Source: Flavobacterium sp. ACN2
GTDB lineage: Bacteria > Bacteroidota > Bacteroidia > Flavobacteriales > Flavobacteriaceae
Direction: 5' to 3'
NCBI RefSeq assembly: GCF_002303885.1
Contig: NZ_MRCM01000020.1
Location: 1-64,000, forward strand
Length of the DNA stretch: 64,000 nucleotides
The position numbers were made by a program, and so were the translations under genes. Under the pieces are notes generated by a model. That model was given only the letters and a program-made list of their open reading frames with translations, was not told the DNA's origin and ran no database searches. Below, one piece after another: positions 35,599 through 43,702 of this stretch; position 1 is the stretch's first letter; every line of letters starts with the position of its first letter.

Positions 35599-36552
35599 TT
35601 AATCTAAAAGATTAATAACAGCGTCATTTACAATCTTGGGCTGATCAATAGTTAGAAAATGTCCTGCATCTTTGATGATTCTAGTTTCGCTTTTTAACAA
35701 ATGTTTTTTCGCCCTTTCTAGACTTTCTTCTGAATTGATAACGTCTTTATCTCCAATTAAAACCAAAACAGGATTTTGAATCGATTCTAATTCTTTATCT
35801 GAAAAAGGCATCATTTTAAGCATACTAGAATTGGATTTTGCATATTTATTAGCCAAATAAAACTGTCTTTTATAAATACGGCTTATGTTTTCAGGATGAG
35901 TTGAAAAAGTGGATACGGTTTTGCTGAATTTCTTTTCGCTCGGAAAAAGTTTCAGCATTAATGCAGAAGTCGTTTTTCTGGGTTTATCAAGAAATTTAAA
36001 AGTCTGTGCAGGACTTAATAAAACAATTTTATCTATCGAATTTGGCTTTTGAGTTGCTAATAATGTAGCAATCCATCCGCCTCGTGAAGCCCCGATTAGA
36101 TCAAATTTCTTTAATTTGTAATGATCGAAAATTTCGTTATAAAAAACAACAATATCATCAGATGAAAGCGGTTTTGCGGTTAGATGGGATTTGTTGGGTT
36201 CCATGATAAAATCGATGGCGTAAATGCGATGATTTTTGGCTAGAACTTTAATGTTTGGGTACCACATGGTAGAACTCGCGTCCATTCCGTGAAGTAAGAC
36301 TAGGCTTTTCCCGTTTCTTGGCCCTGCGATTACAATATGTGCGGTTCCAAAACTTGTTTTTACGTCTTCTTCAGTGTATGGAATGTTCCAAAGTTTTAAA
36401 GCTTTGTCGTAAGCAGTTTGGTATTTTGCTTCTTCGGCTTTGGTTTTAAAAACGTAATCGTCAAATTTTGCTTTTTTTGAAGCACAACTTGTCACTAAAA
36501 AAAGTACAATTGCTAAGCGGGAATATATTTTTAATATCATAATAAAATTCAA
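35599..36552 (-). CDS. Alpha/beta hydrolase
   Basis: A 317-residue hydrolase anchored at the membrane by an N-terminal hydrophobic segment (about 5-22) ending in TSCAS, which could be a lipobox with cysteine near 23. The fold has the oxyanion motif LLHGMDASSTMWYPN near 94, the nucleophile elbow GASRGGW near 165, the acid in LIGDKDVINSEES near 268, and the catalytic histidine in DAGHFLTID near 301. The substrate is unknown. It stands alone on the minus strand, downstream of the small membrane-protein gene at 36623. Confidence 0.82.
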   Translation of the reverse strand: MNFIMILKIYSRLAIVLFLVTSCASKKAKFDDYVFKTKAEEAKYQTAYDKALKLWNIPYTEEDVKTSFGTAHIVIAGPRNGKSLVLLHGMDASSTMWYPNIKVLAKNHRIYAIDFIMEPNKSHLTAKPLSSDDIVVFYNEIFDHYKLKKFDLIGASRGGWIATLLATQKPNSIDKIVLLSPAQTFKFLDKPRKTTSALMLKLFPSEKKFSKTVSTFSTHPENISRIYKRQFYLANKYAKSNSSMLKMMPFSDKELESIQNPVLVLIGDKDVINSEESLERAKKHLLKSETRIIKDAGHFLTIDQPKIVNDAVINLLD

Positions 36553-36622
36553 TTTTCAGCTTAAAGTTACGATTAGAGTAGGTGAAAAGGGTATCAGAAT
36601 TTTATTTTAAAATATCATAATT

Positions 36623-36859
36623 TTAAGATTTATCGTTTTTGGAGGTCAAATAATAAATCTGTACAAAAGCTAAAATCGCGTTCGGAATAATTACCGGCCA
36701 CAGCCATTGGTTGAAATCTCTGTAATCATTTAAAAAAATGCCGTAAATGACAAAACAGATACAGCCCAACATATTAATGAATCGGATTGCTCTAAGGTTT
36801 TTTAGCAAAAAACCTCCAACGATAAATACAGATGCGAGATAACCAATGTATTCTGCCAT
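36623..36859 (-). CDS. Small three-helix inner-membrane protein (YgjV-like)
   Basis: A 78-residue membrane protein with three hydrophobic helices (about 4-20, 28-44 and 53-71). It resembles small SemiSWEET/YgjV-type proteins (FIVGGFLLKNLRAIRFINMLGCICFVIY is the relevant region, about 14-41), a group without a firm function in Bacteroidota; close homologues have sometimes been labelled as unrelated enzymes in databases. It has its own spacing from both neighbours. No catalytic residue is seen. Confidence 0.65.
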   Translation of the reverse strand: MAEYIGYLASVFIVGGFLLKNLRAIRFINMLGCICFVIYGIFLNDYRDFNQWLWPVIIPNAILAFVQIYYLTSKNDKS

Positions 36860-36955
36860 AATCTTGATTTTAAATAGTTTACAATAAATGTAGCAAAAGC
36901 TAATTATAAAATCAAGGTTTTGTTTTGGAAATGAGTTCTTTAGTTAGAAAAAGGA

Positions 36956-37258
36956 TTATAATTTCTTGGGATTACGACTTGTATGGCGAATTCTTAAAAT
37001 ATGAATTTCATTGAAAGTTATTTTGTATGATATCCTATAACTGTAGATTTCATATGCGCGATAATCTCCATTGTTTGGAATTTTCATTTCATCCAATTCG
37101 TAAATTTCCCAGTTTGTTTTTAAGATTGTTACGGAGTTGTAAATAGTATCAATTACTTTGTTTGGGATATTCTTACTTTTAGATTCTTTAAATATATGAA
37201 AGTATATCTTTTCAAGCTGATTTTTAGCAGCTTTAGACCAAATTATTTCTTTTTCCAT
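36956..37258 (-). CDS. RelE/ParE-family toxin
   Basis: A 100-residue toxin candidate of the RelE/ParE fold: IIWSKAAKNQLEKIYFHIF at the start, a YRAYEIYSYRISYKIT core strand near 68-83, and LRIRHTSRNPKKL at the C-terminal end, where the Arg/His cluster is typical. RelE members cut mRNA at the ribosome and ParE members poison gyrase; the sequence does not decide between them. It overlaps the upstream antitoxin gene by 16 bp, as usual for type II modules. Confidence 0.85.
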   Translation of the reverse strand: MEKEIIWSKAAKNQLEKIYFHIFKESKSKNIPNKVIDTIYNSVTILKTNWEIYELDEMKIPNNGDYRAYEIYSYRISYKITFNEIHILRIRHTSRNPKKL

Positions 37259-37470
37259 TGCTCAATTTGATCCTTAATTTCATTATGAGAGTAGAAATTG
37301 CCACTTTGAATATCTTCTTCGGCAACTTTTAAATCTTCATTGTATCTTTCAGAATAATTGACAGGAGTTTTACGACTATCTAAAATTGTTTTTAGTGCAG
37401 ATAAAAATTGATCGTCATCAATTTTTCCAATTTCAGAAATTAAAATATTTTTAAGCTCGAGAGTGTTCAT
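37243..37470 (-). CDS. Antitoxin of the RelE/ParE-type module
   Basis: A 75-residue protein in the position and size of a type II antitoxin. It begins MNTLELKNILISEIGKIDDD and has an acidic C-terminal tail (EDIQSGNFYSHNEIKDQIEQW) that would wrap the toxin. This kind of short helical antitoxin without an obvious DNA-binding fold is common in Flavobacteria. Its stop region overlaps the toxin start by 16 bp, supporting translational coupling. Confidence 0.8.
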   Translation of the reverse strand: MNTLELKNILISEIGKIDDDQFLSALKTILDSRKTPVNYSERYNEDLKVAEEDIQSGNFYSHNEIKDQIEQWKKK

Positions 37471-37527
37471 GATTGCATAATTTTATCGAAGTTACAAAAC
37501 AAAACGATACTATTGGTTTTGAAAATC

Positions 37528-38499
37528 TTAAAATTTCCAAGAGTTATGCTCAGTATCATTTAGGAAGCTCCAAGCCACAATTCGGCTATTTTTTTGTCCT
37601 TGCGACATTTCGATTGTTTGGACAGAAACGGCGTTTACTTTTTTCAAGATTTTGTAAATCGAAGAAAGATTTTCTTTTTTAGAAACCAGAGTGGTAAACC
37701 ATAAAACTTGCGAAGGATATTTAGCGCTTTCGTAAATCATTTGCGTGATGAATCCGATTTCGCCGCCATTGCACCACAATTCGGCATTTTGTCCCCCAAA
37801 ATTCAAAACGGGATTTGTATTTCTTTTTTCTTTCGGATTTAAATTAGAAACTTTTCTGGAAGTACTTTTGTTAGCTTCCTCTGCAGATGCATGAAAAGGC
37901 GGATTACACATCGTGAATGTAAAACGATCTTCGGGCGTGATAATATTTTTAAAAATAAATCGCGGTTCAGTCTGTTGTTGCAAACTGATAGAATCGATTA
38001 ATTCTAGATTGGCTTCGATAATTTTACTGCAATTTTCGATTGATTTTTGATCAATATCTGTTCCGACAAAACTCCAGTTATAAATCGAATTCCCTAATAT
38101 CGGATAGATTAAATTGGAACCCGTACCGATATCTAATCCTAAAACATGCGAAGTTTCTGGAATTTGATTATTGTTGCTTTCGGCCAATAAATCGGCGATA
38201 TAATGAATATAATCGGCACGTCCTGGAATTGGTGGGCAAAGATAATTTTTAGGAATATCCCAGTTTTGAATGCCGTAATAGGTTTTCAGTAAAGCCTTGT
38301 TTAATGTTTTTACAGCAGACGGATTACTAAAATCAATAGTTTCGATTCCGTATTTATTTATAGAAATAAAAGCTTTCAATTCTGAGCAATTTGAAATCAG
38401 TTTTTCAAAATCATATCGGTTTCGATGAAGATTTCTTGGGTGTAAATTGCTTTTTTCGGAATTGTCGTTTGTTTTCATTTTCATTGATTTCGAGTGCAA
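37528..38499 (-). CDS. rlmF: 23S rRNA (adenine(1618)-N(6))-methyltransferase
   Basis: N6-methylates A1618 of 23S rRNA using S-adenosylmethionine. The 323 residues carry LHPRNLHRNRYDFEKL near the start, the SAM-binding segment LGLDIGTGSNLIYP near 144, and the catalytic NPPFHAS motif near 219-225, all typical of RlmF. The first Met may not be the true start: Met 6 or Met 8 (38484 or 38478) would remove an unsupported leader. It is a single gene between the antitoxin and a repeat element. Confidence 0.92.
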   Translation of the reverse strand: MHSKSMKMKTNDNSEKSNLHPRNLHRNRYDFEKLISNCSELKAFISINKYGIETIDFSNPSAVKTLNKALLKTYYGIQNWDIPKNYLCPPIPGRADYIHYIADLLAESNNNQIPETSHVLGLDIGTGSNLIYPILGNSIYNWSFVGTDIDQKSIENCSKIIEANLELIDSISLQQQTEPRFIFKNIITPEDRFTFTMCNPPFHASAEEANKSTSRKVSNLNPKEKRNTNPVLNFGGQNAELWCNGGEIGFITQMIYESAKYPSQVLWFTTLVSKKENLSSIYKILKKVNAVSVQTIEMSQGQKNSRIVAWSFLNDTEHNSWKF

Positions 38500-38547
38500 A
38501 GATAGGTATTCCTTTTTTGTAGAAAGAGTTGTTTTGAAAATGAGTGC

Positions 38548-38617
38548 CTAGCCCTGATGGGAGCGGCATCCTTTTGTGGTGGGGTTCACCACAAAAGATA
38601 TAGCGGACAGCAGGAAT
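38548..38617 (+). repeat. Dispersed element with conserved ends and variable hairpin, copy 2
   Basis: It starts CTAGCCCTGATGGGAGCGGC and ends AGCGGACAGCAGGA, the same ends as the copy at 9016-9112. Between them is an unrelated perfect 11-bp hairpin, cttttgtggtg (38571-38581) with caccacaaaag (38587-38597), with a five-base loop. It lies in the gap between the thiamine diphosphokinase stop and the rlmF start. Confidence 0.8.
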
Positions 38618-38623
38618 TAGCTT

Positions 38624-39286
38624 CTAATCAAAACACTCCATTAAAAGCAAATCCCCTTCAAGATGTGTAATGGTTACAATGCCATCTTTTTCGACAGAAT
38701 TACTGCTTCCGGTTCTGTAGCCCATTGTAAGTGTGTCGTTGTTTAATTCGTACTTTAAATTGGCAGAAGAAATTCCGTTTACAACACCAATTGGAATAAG
38801 TGAAATTGGTGTTTTAGCGGTATACCATTTCTCAAATTTTGTTGGAAGTAAAAATATTTTTGAATGATCGTCTAAGATTACAATTTTGAGTAAATTTCTG
38901 TAACGAACAATCTGTGTAAGGTTTGTAATCGTATGATCGGCGCGTTTTCCGGTTGCCCAAACAACATTTACGGCAGGAATTTTTCTTTCGATAAGATAAT
39001 CAAAAGCCTTTTCTAGATCTGTTTTATCTTGATCTGGCGTATGAACGATTTCGATTGGAAATTGCGAAGTTTTATAAATTTCAGGATCAAAACCGCGGTC
39101 AAAATCACCCAAAAGCACATCGACTTTTATGCCTAATTCAATCACTCTTTCAATAGCCGAATCTAATACGATAACCAGTGGCGACCATTCTAATAATTGT
39201 CCTAATAATTCGGGATCGCAGGCTGCGCCATTTGCAATTATTAAAGCGGGTTCTTGATCGTCGCGAACTATATGGTGTGATGACAT
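38624..39286 (-). CDS. Thiamine diphosphokinase
   Basis: Transfers pyrophosphate from ATP to thiamine to make thiamine diphosphate. The 220 residues show ANGAACDPELLGQLLEW near 18, the catalytic metal site LLGDFDR near 59-65, DQDKTDLEKAFDYLIER near 85-101, and WATGKRADHTITNL near 109-122, as expected for the TPK catalytic domain, then the small thiamine-binding beta domain. No TPP riboswitch is seen upstream. It is a single gene; a copy of the hairpin-bearing repeat follows it. Confidence 0.9.
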   Translation of the reverse strand: MSSHHIVRDDQEPALIIANGAACDPELLGQLLEWSPLVIVLDSAIERVIELGIKVDVLLGDFDRGFDPEIYKTSQFPIEIVHTPDQDKTDLEKAFDYLIERKIPAVNVVWATGKRADHTITNLTQIVRYRNLLKIVILDDHSKIFLLPTKFEKWYTAKTPISLIPIGVVNGISSANLKYELNNDTLTMGYRTGSSNSVEKDGIVTITHLEGDLLLMECFD

Positions 39287-39391
39287 AAGCGTTTTTTTGA
39301 ATGTGGTGTAAAGGTACGGGTTAGAATTTTAGATTTATGATTTTAGATTTTAGATTTTTTTAAAATCGTAGTAAAAATCTACAATCTACAA

Positions 39392-39838
39392 TCAGAAATC
39401 AAGAAGTCTTCTGTGGTAATTGATTTGTCCTAAATGATACGCTAAATGCGCTGAAAGATGAATTAAGAAAAAACCTGTTGTCATTTCTTTTTCAAAAACA
39501 ATCTGAGGATAAATCTGTTCTAAATCTTTTTCAGTTAAGGAATCTAAACTTTTATTGATCACTTCAATCGTGTCTTCGATTTTAGAAATCAATTCTACTT
39601 TTGGAATATCTTTTAATGAAAACTCTAACGGACGATTTCGCACATAACCTGTTTTGCCTATTTCTGCGCCAATGTAAGTATTAAGATTGCCAATTAAATG
39701 CAAACATAAGTTTCCAGCTGAATTGGAAATGTTTTTATCTATTACCCAAATTTGTTTTTCGAATTCGTAAGATTCGATCTCAAATTTTAGTTTGTTAAGA
39801 TCTCTATTAAAAAGAATTTTTAGTGATTCTATAACCAT
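39392..39838 (-). CDS. DinB-like protein (DUF1572 group)
   Basis: A 148-residue four-helix protein. The first metal histidine site is in GNLCLHLIGNLNTYIG near 41-56, and the second in FLIHLSAHLAYHLGQINYHRR near 124-144. This fits the DUF1572/DinB subgroup common in Bacteroidota, whose reaction is unknown. It starts one base after the GyrI-like gene and is clearly its operon partner. Confidence 0.82.
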   Translation of the reverse strand: MVIESLKILFNRDLNKLKFEIESYEFEKQIWVIDKNISNSAGNLCLHLIGNLNTYIGAEIGKTGYVRNRPLEFSLKDIPKVELISKIEDTIEVINKSLDSLTEKDLEQIYPQIVFEKEMTTGFFLIHLSAHLAYHLGQINYHRRLLDF

Positions 39839-39839
39839 T

Positions 39840-40322
39840 TTAATTTCTGTTTTTTATCGGTATCCAGATTTCTTCTTCAGAAGTTGGGTCGTCTTTTTTG
39901 TATTTATGATCCATTACGGCAAAATGCGGTCTGTCATCTACCGTGTATTCCGAATTTGGGAGCCATTCTGCAAAAATGTAATGATATGTTTTATGAGCTT
40001 CTGTTGCTGGGCCTAAATGAAGAAAAACGGCATATAAACCATCTGGAACAATTAAAGTTTTCATTCCTTCTGGAATAGTTTGATAGTCTGAAACTTCTAC
40101 TGCGGCCCATTTCTGGAAACTGTCATTAGGATCAAAATTATCAAAATGATTTTCTGCATAAACCTCTAGAGAATATAAATTGGCATCAATAGCATTTTTT
40201 ATTTCTTTTCGATTGGGCATAAAACCACTCCATAATTGAAAAGTTTTATTCTCGATAAATGACATTTCGATAGAATGTCCAACGAGTTTTTTCTCGGTTA
40301 AGTTTTTAATGATGGGTAGCAT
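39840..40322 (-). CDS. GyrI-like / AraC effector-binding domain protein
   Basis: A 160-residue stand-alone GyrI-like small-molecule-binding domain (the fold found C-terminal in multidrug regulators such as BmrR and Rob). It begins EKKLVGHSIEMSF; KWAAVEVSDYQTIPEGMKTL near 90-109 and GLYAVFLHLGP near 115-125 are typical strands, and FAEWLPNSEY carries the conserved acidic position. There is no DNA-binding domain. It directly precedes a DinB gene, a pairing often seen in Bacteroidota. The ligand is unknown. Confidence 0.85.
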   Translation of the reverse strand: MLPIIKNLTEKKLVGHSIEMSFIENKTFQLWSGFMPNRKEIKNAIDANLYSLEVYAENHFDNFDPNDSFQKWAAVEVSDYQTIPEGMKTLIVPDGLYAVFLHLGPATEAHKTYHYIFAEWLPNSEYTVDDRPHFAVMDHKYKKDDPTSEEEIWIPIKNRN

Positions 40323-40324
40323 AA

Positions 40325-41146
40325 TTACTCAATTTTGTATTTCTGTGTACTGGTTTCGCTTAGAGAGAAATACCCAAGCGGATAATTATTTTTGTCTGTT
40401 GTATTGATGATGTTTCCTTTTACGGTGGCTGGCGGCGATTGAAACGGACCTCCAACATTACTTCCCGCTATACTTACCAAGATGTTCATGTAATTATAAT
40501 ATTGCTTAGAAATCCCGTAATGCGTTACTTCGACTTCATCTCCTGCTTTTAAATCTTCATCAATGGCGCTGCTGAAAATTTCATTTCCCTGATAGAATTT
40601 ATCTTCAGACACATAATAATTTGAAGTTACTTTATTCGAATAGACATATTTAAATAAATAAAAATTGTCTTCCTCTGCAGGATCTGTAAAATAAGCTTTT
40701 ATTTCGATATCTTCTCCTGTAAAACCGCTGTTATTTTTTTGTTCGATTCGATTAATTGGCGCTACTGATTTTAAAACTTCAGATGCTGTGTAAGTGTTTC
40801 CTTTGTCGATAACGGTTAGAGTATATTCTTCATTAATTTCAGGTCTGAAATTAGGGCAGATATAACGCCCTGTATTATTAAATTCAATAAAATTAAATTT
40901 CTGATTTTTGCTATTTGTCACATAAACCACCGCATTTGATACTGCAGGAATTACATTCTCAAAATAACCTGTTGTCGATGTTAATCTGATAACTTGTTGT
41001 TTTCCAGTCGTGCCCTTTTCCCAAGTTATAGCGGCTTCTATCACCAGTTTTGGAGGAGCTGTATCTAAGTCAACATCAACTACTTCTTCGCAACTAGTGA
41101 AAAACAATGATGTAAAAAATACGATTAAAAAAACTAATTTTCTCAT
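40325..41146 (-). CDS. DUF4249 domain lipoprotein
   Basis: A 273-residue lipoprotein (signal peptide with lipobox SLFFTSC, cysteine near 19). The mature part starts EEVVDVDLDTAPPKLVIEA, the hallmark of DUF4249 proteins, and continues as a beta-rich domain. Such genes regularly follow a TonB-dependent receptor, as here with a 31-bp gap, and are thought to be its outer-membrane surface lipoprotein partner, analogous to but unrelated to SusD. The transported compound is unknown. Confidence 0.88.
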   Translation of the reverse strand: MRKLVFLIVFFTSLFFTSCEEVVDVDLDTAPPKLVIEAAITWEKGTTGKQQVIRLTSTTGYFENVIPAVSNAVVYVTNSKNQKFNFIEFNNTGRYICPNFRPEINEEYTLTVIDKGNTYTASEVLKSVAPINRIEQKNNSGFTGEDIEIKAYFTDPAEEDNFYLFKYVYSNKVTSNYYVSEDKFYQGNEIFSSAIDEDLKAGDEVEVTHYGISKQYYNYMNILVSIAGSNVGGPFQSPPATVKGNIINTTDKNNYPLGYFSLSETSTQKYKIE

Positions 41147-41177
41147 AAGCTTATTTTTAGTTTTTGAACTGATTTTT

Positions 41178-43559
41178 TTAGAATTTGAAATTATAACTTA
41201 CTGCAGGAACAATTCCGAAAATGGATAATCTCACTGCTTCATTTGCTCCTGTATCGACATTTTGCCTAAAGTTGATTGAAGCGGCATTCATTCGATTATA
41301 AAGATTGTAAATACTGAAAACCCATTCGCCTTTCCAGTTTCTATTTTTGTTGTTGCGCGGCGTTAGTGTTGCAGAAATATCCAAATGATTATAAGAAGGA
41401 AGTCGATTTTCGTTTCGTAAACCATAACTTGGAACTATAATGCCTAGATATTGGTACTGCCCGTTCGGATATGTTACGGGTTGTCCTGACTGCAATGCAA
41501 AGTTAGCACCAAATGACCATTTTTCGTTTAAATTGTATGCAGATGTAATCGCTAAATTATGCGTTTTGTCATAAGCAGATGCGTACCATTTGCCATCGTT
41601 AATGCCAATTTCTTCTGGAGTTCTTCCTGGAGTCTGTTGTTCTGATCTTGAGAGCGTGTACGAAATCCAGCCATTAAATCGGCCTTTGTTTTTCTTTATC
41701 ATCAGTTCTAAACCATATGAGCGCATCTGACCATTTAAAATAACCTGTTCTATGGCATTGTTGGCAATTAAATCGGCTCCGTCAATATAATCCAGTCTGT
41801 TTTGTATTTTTTTGTAATAGGTTTCTACTTCTAGCGAATAAGCGTCATTATAAATATTTCTAAAATAACCTAGCGCCACCTGATCTGCAAGTTGAGGTTT
41901 AATGTAATTATCGCTCGGCATCCAAACATCTAGCGGAGTAGGAGATGAGGTATTAGAAATTAATTGAAGATATTGCGCCATTCTATTGTAACTCGCTTTT
42001 AGAGCTTGTTCTTCGTTTAATTGGTACGAAATAGAAAAACGGGGTTCAAGATTGTTGTAACTCGTAATGACTTTGTTTTTGCCAAAATATTGTGTTGAAG
42101 TTGGCGTGCCTTTTTCGTAAATCTGCATGTCGGTATTAAAAACTACGGCTTCATTGTTATCGTAGTAATTAATAGTGGAAGCGCCTAATCTGTAAAATAA
42201 GCTGTAACGCAATCCGTAAGCGACAGTAAGTCTTTTAGAAATTTGACTTTCGGCATCTAAATAAATAGAAGGCTCAAAAGCATATTTTCTGTCTAATTGA
42301 TCTGGATTAATACCAGAATCTTCCCCAGTTGGTTTTATGGTTCCTGGATTAAAGTTGTAATAAATTCCATTAACGCCATAATTCAGTTTTAATTTGTCTG
42401 AAAGATAATGTTTGAAATCGTATTTGATGTTATAGTTTTTGATTCCTGAATCCCAATTGAAACCAACAAAATCAAGATCCAATCCGTAATAGTAATCACT
42501 GTAAATTAAGGATAGATTGGAGAATAATTTATCAGAATACAGATGATTCCATCTCAGATTTAAAGTTGAATTTCCATAAGTATTGGTAAAACTTTTATTT
42601 AATCTGAAAACGTCTCGTCCAAAATATCCAGATAAATACAAACTGTTATTATCGTTGAGTTTATAGTTTAATTTGGTATTTAAATCATAAAAATAAGCAG
42701 CATTGTCTTTGTTGTCTTCAGAAAGTTTAAGAAAAAGATGCGCATAAGAAGCCCTTCCGCCAATCAAAAAAGAACCTTTGTCTTTTACAATTGGACCTTC
42801 TGCCAGTAAACGGCTCGAAATTAATCCGATTCCGCCATTCATATGAAAATCTTTACTGCTCCCGTCTTTTTGATAAATTTCTAAAACAGAAGAAGCTCTT
42901 CCGCCATAGCGTGCAGGAATTCCGCCTTTATACAGTTTTAAATCTTTAATAGCATCTGGATTAAAAACCGAAAAGAATCCGAAAACGTGAGACGAATTAA
43001 AAATAGTCGCTTCATCTAAAAGAATAAGGTTTTGGTCTGCACCGCCTCCGCGGACATTAAATCCGGAAGCTCCTTCACCTGCATTGGTAACGCCAGGAAG
43101 TAATAAAATAGATTTCAAAACGTCCACTTCTCCTAAAACAACAGGCATTTTTTTTATGGTCGAAATGGAGAGTTTGTTCACGCTCATTTCTGGCGATTTG
43201 ATATTGGATTTGCTTTTGTTTTCTGTAATGATGACTTCCTGCAGTTCTTCGCCACCTTCTTTGAGCGAGAAATTGCTTTTTATATTCTGATCTAAAACAA
43301 TATTTTTTTGAATGGTTTGATAGCCCACGTAGCTAATTTCGATTTCATATTCGCCTTTGGGTACAGAAAGAGAATAAAAGCCGTATTCGTTGGTTGTGGT
43401 TCCAATTTTTAAAGCTGGAATAAAGATATTAACTCCAATTAAAGTTTCGTTGTTTTTACTGTCGCTGATAGTTCCGCTTAAAGTAAATTTTTCCTGCGCA
43501 AATGAGGTGAAGATCGTTAAAATGAAAAGAAGAAATGTACAGGTATTTTTTGTAATCAT
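41178..43559 (-). CDS. TonB-dependent outer-membrane receptor
   Basis: A 793-residue outer-membrane receptor. Signal peptide (1-20, TSFAQ), an N-terminal carboxypeptidase-like regulatory domain (about 25-105, GTISDSKNNETLIGVNIFIP), the plug domain (about 120-230, with VLKSILLLPGVTNAGEGASG and VRGGGADQNLILLDEATI), then the beta-barrel to the C-terminal strand ending AVSYNFKF. The C-terminal phenylalanine is normal for the barrel assembly signal. No SusD-like gene follows; a DUF4249 lipoprotein does. The substrate is not deducible; siderophore or peptide/oligomer uptake are both possible. Confidence 0.93.
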   Translation of the reverse strand: MITKNTCTFLLFILTIFTSFAQEKFTLSGTISDSKNNETLIGVNIFIPALKIGTTTNEYGFYSLSVPKGEYEIEISYVGYQTIQKNIVLDQNIKSNFSLKEGGEELQEVIITENKSKSNIKSPEMSVNKLSISTIKKMPVVLGEVDVLKSILLLPGVTNAGEGASGFNVRGGGADQNLILLDEATIFNSSHVFGFFSVFNPDAIKDLKLYKGGIPARYGGRASSVLEIYQKDGSSKDFHMNGGIGLISSRLLAEGPIVKDKGSFLIGGRASYAHLFLKLSEDNKDNAAYFYDLNTKLNYKLNDNNSLYLSGYFGRDVFRLNKSFTNTYGNSTLNLRWNHLYSDKLFSNLSLIYSDYYYGLDLDFVGFNWDSGIKNYNIKYDFKHYLSDKLKLNYGVNGIYYNFNPGTIKPTGEDSGINPDQLDRKYAFEPSIYLDAESQISKRLTVAYGLRYSLFYRLGASTINYYDNNEAVVFNTDMQIYEKGTPTSTQYFGKNKVITSYNNLEPRFSISYQLNEEQALKASYNRMAQYLQLISNTSSPTPLDVWMPSDNYIKPQLADQVALGYFRNIYNDAYSLEVETYYKKIQNRLDYIDGADLIANNAIEQVILNGQMRSYGLELMIKKNKGRFNGWISYTLSRSEQQTPGRTPEEIGINDGKWYASAYDKTHNLAITSAYNLNEKWSFGANFALQSGQPVTYPNGQYQYLGIIVPSYGLRNENRLPSYNHLDISATLTPRNNKNRNWKGEWVFSIYNLYNRMNAASINFRQNVDTGANEAVRLSIFGIVPAVSYNFKF

Positions 43560-43640
43560 TATATTGATTTTGATTTACATAGATAATGAATTCTTACTAA
43601 ATATTCTTACGGAACTTTTGTTAAACATAAGTTAAGATAA

Positions 43641-43674
43641 AAAAAGGACAACCTTTGTGGGTTGTCCTTTTTGT
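43641..43674 (-). terminator. icd terminator
   Basis: A 13-bp perfect stem, aaaaaggacaacc (43641-43653) with ggttgtccttttt (43660-43672), lies about 30 bp past the icd stop on the minus strand. Confidence 0.92.
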
Positions 43675-43702
43675 TTATTTCGAAATACAGATGTATTCTG
43701 AA

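Noticed and set aside
38624..39391. TPP riboswitch upstream of thiamine diphosphokinase
   Set aside because: The gap upstream of the gene (39287-39391) contains only ttttagatt-type low-complexity sequence, with no THI-box core.
40325..43559. Polysaccharide utilisation locus
   Set aside because: No SusD-like gene, glycoside hydrolase or sensor-regulator is adjacent to the receptor.
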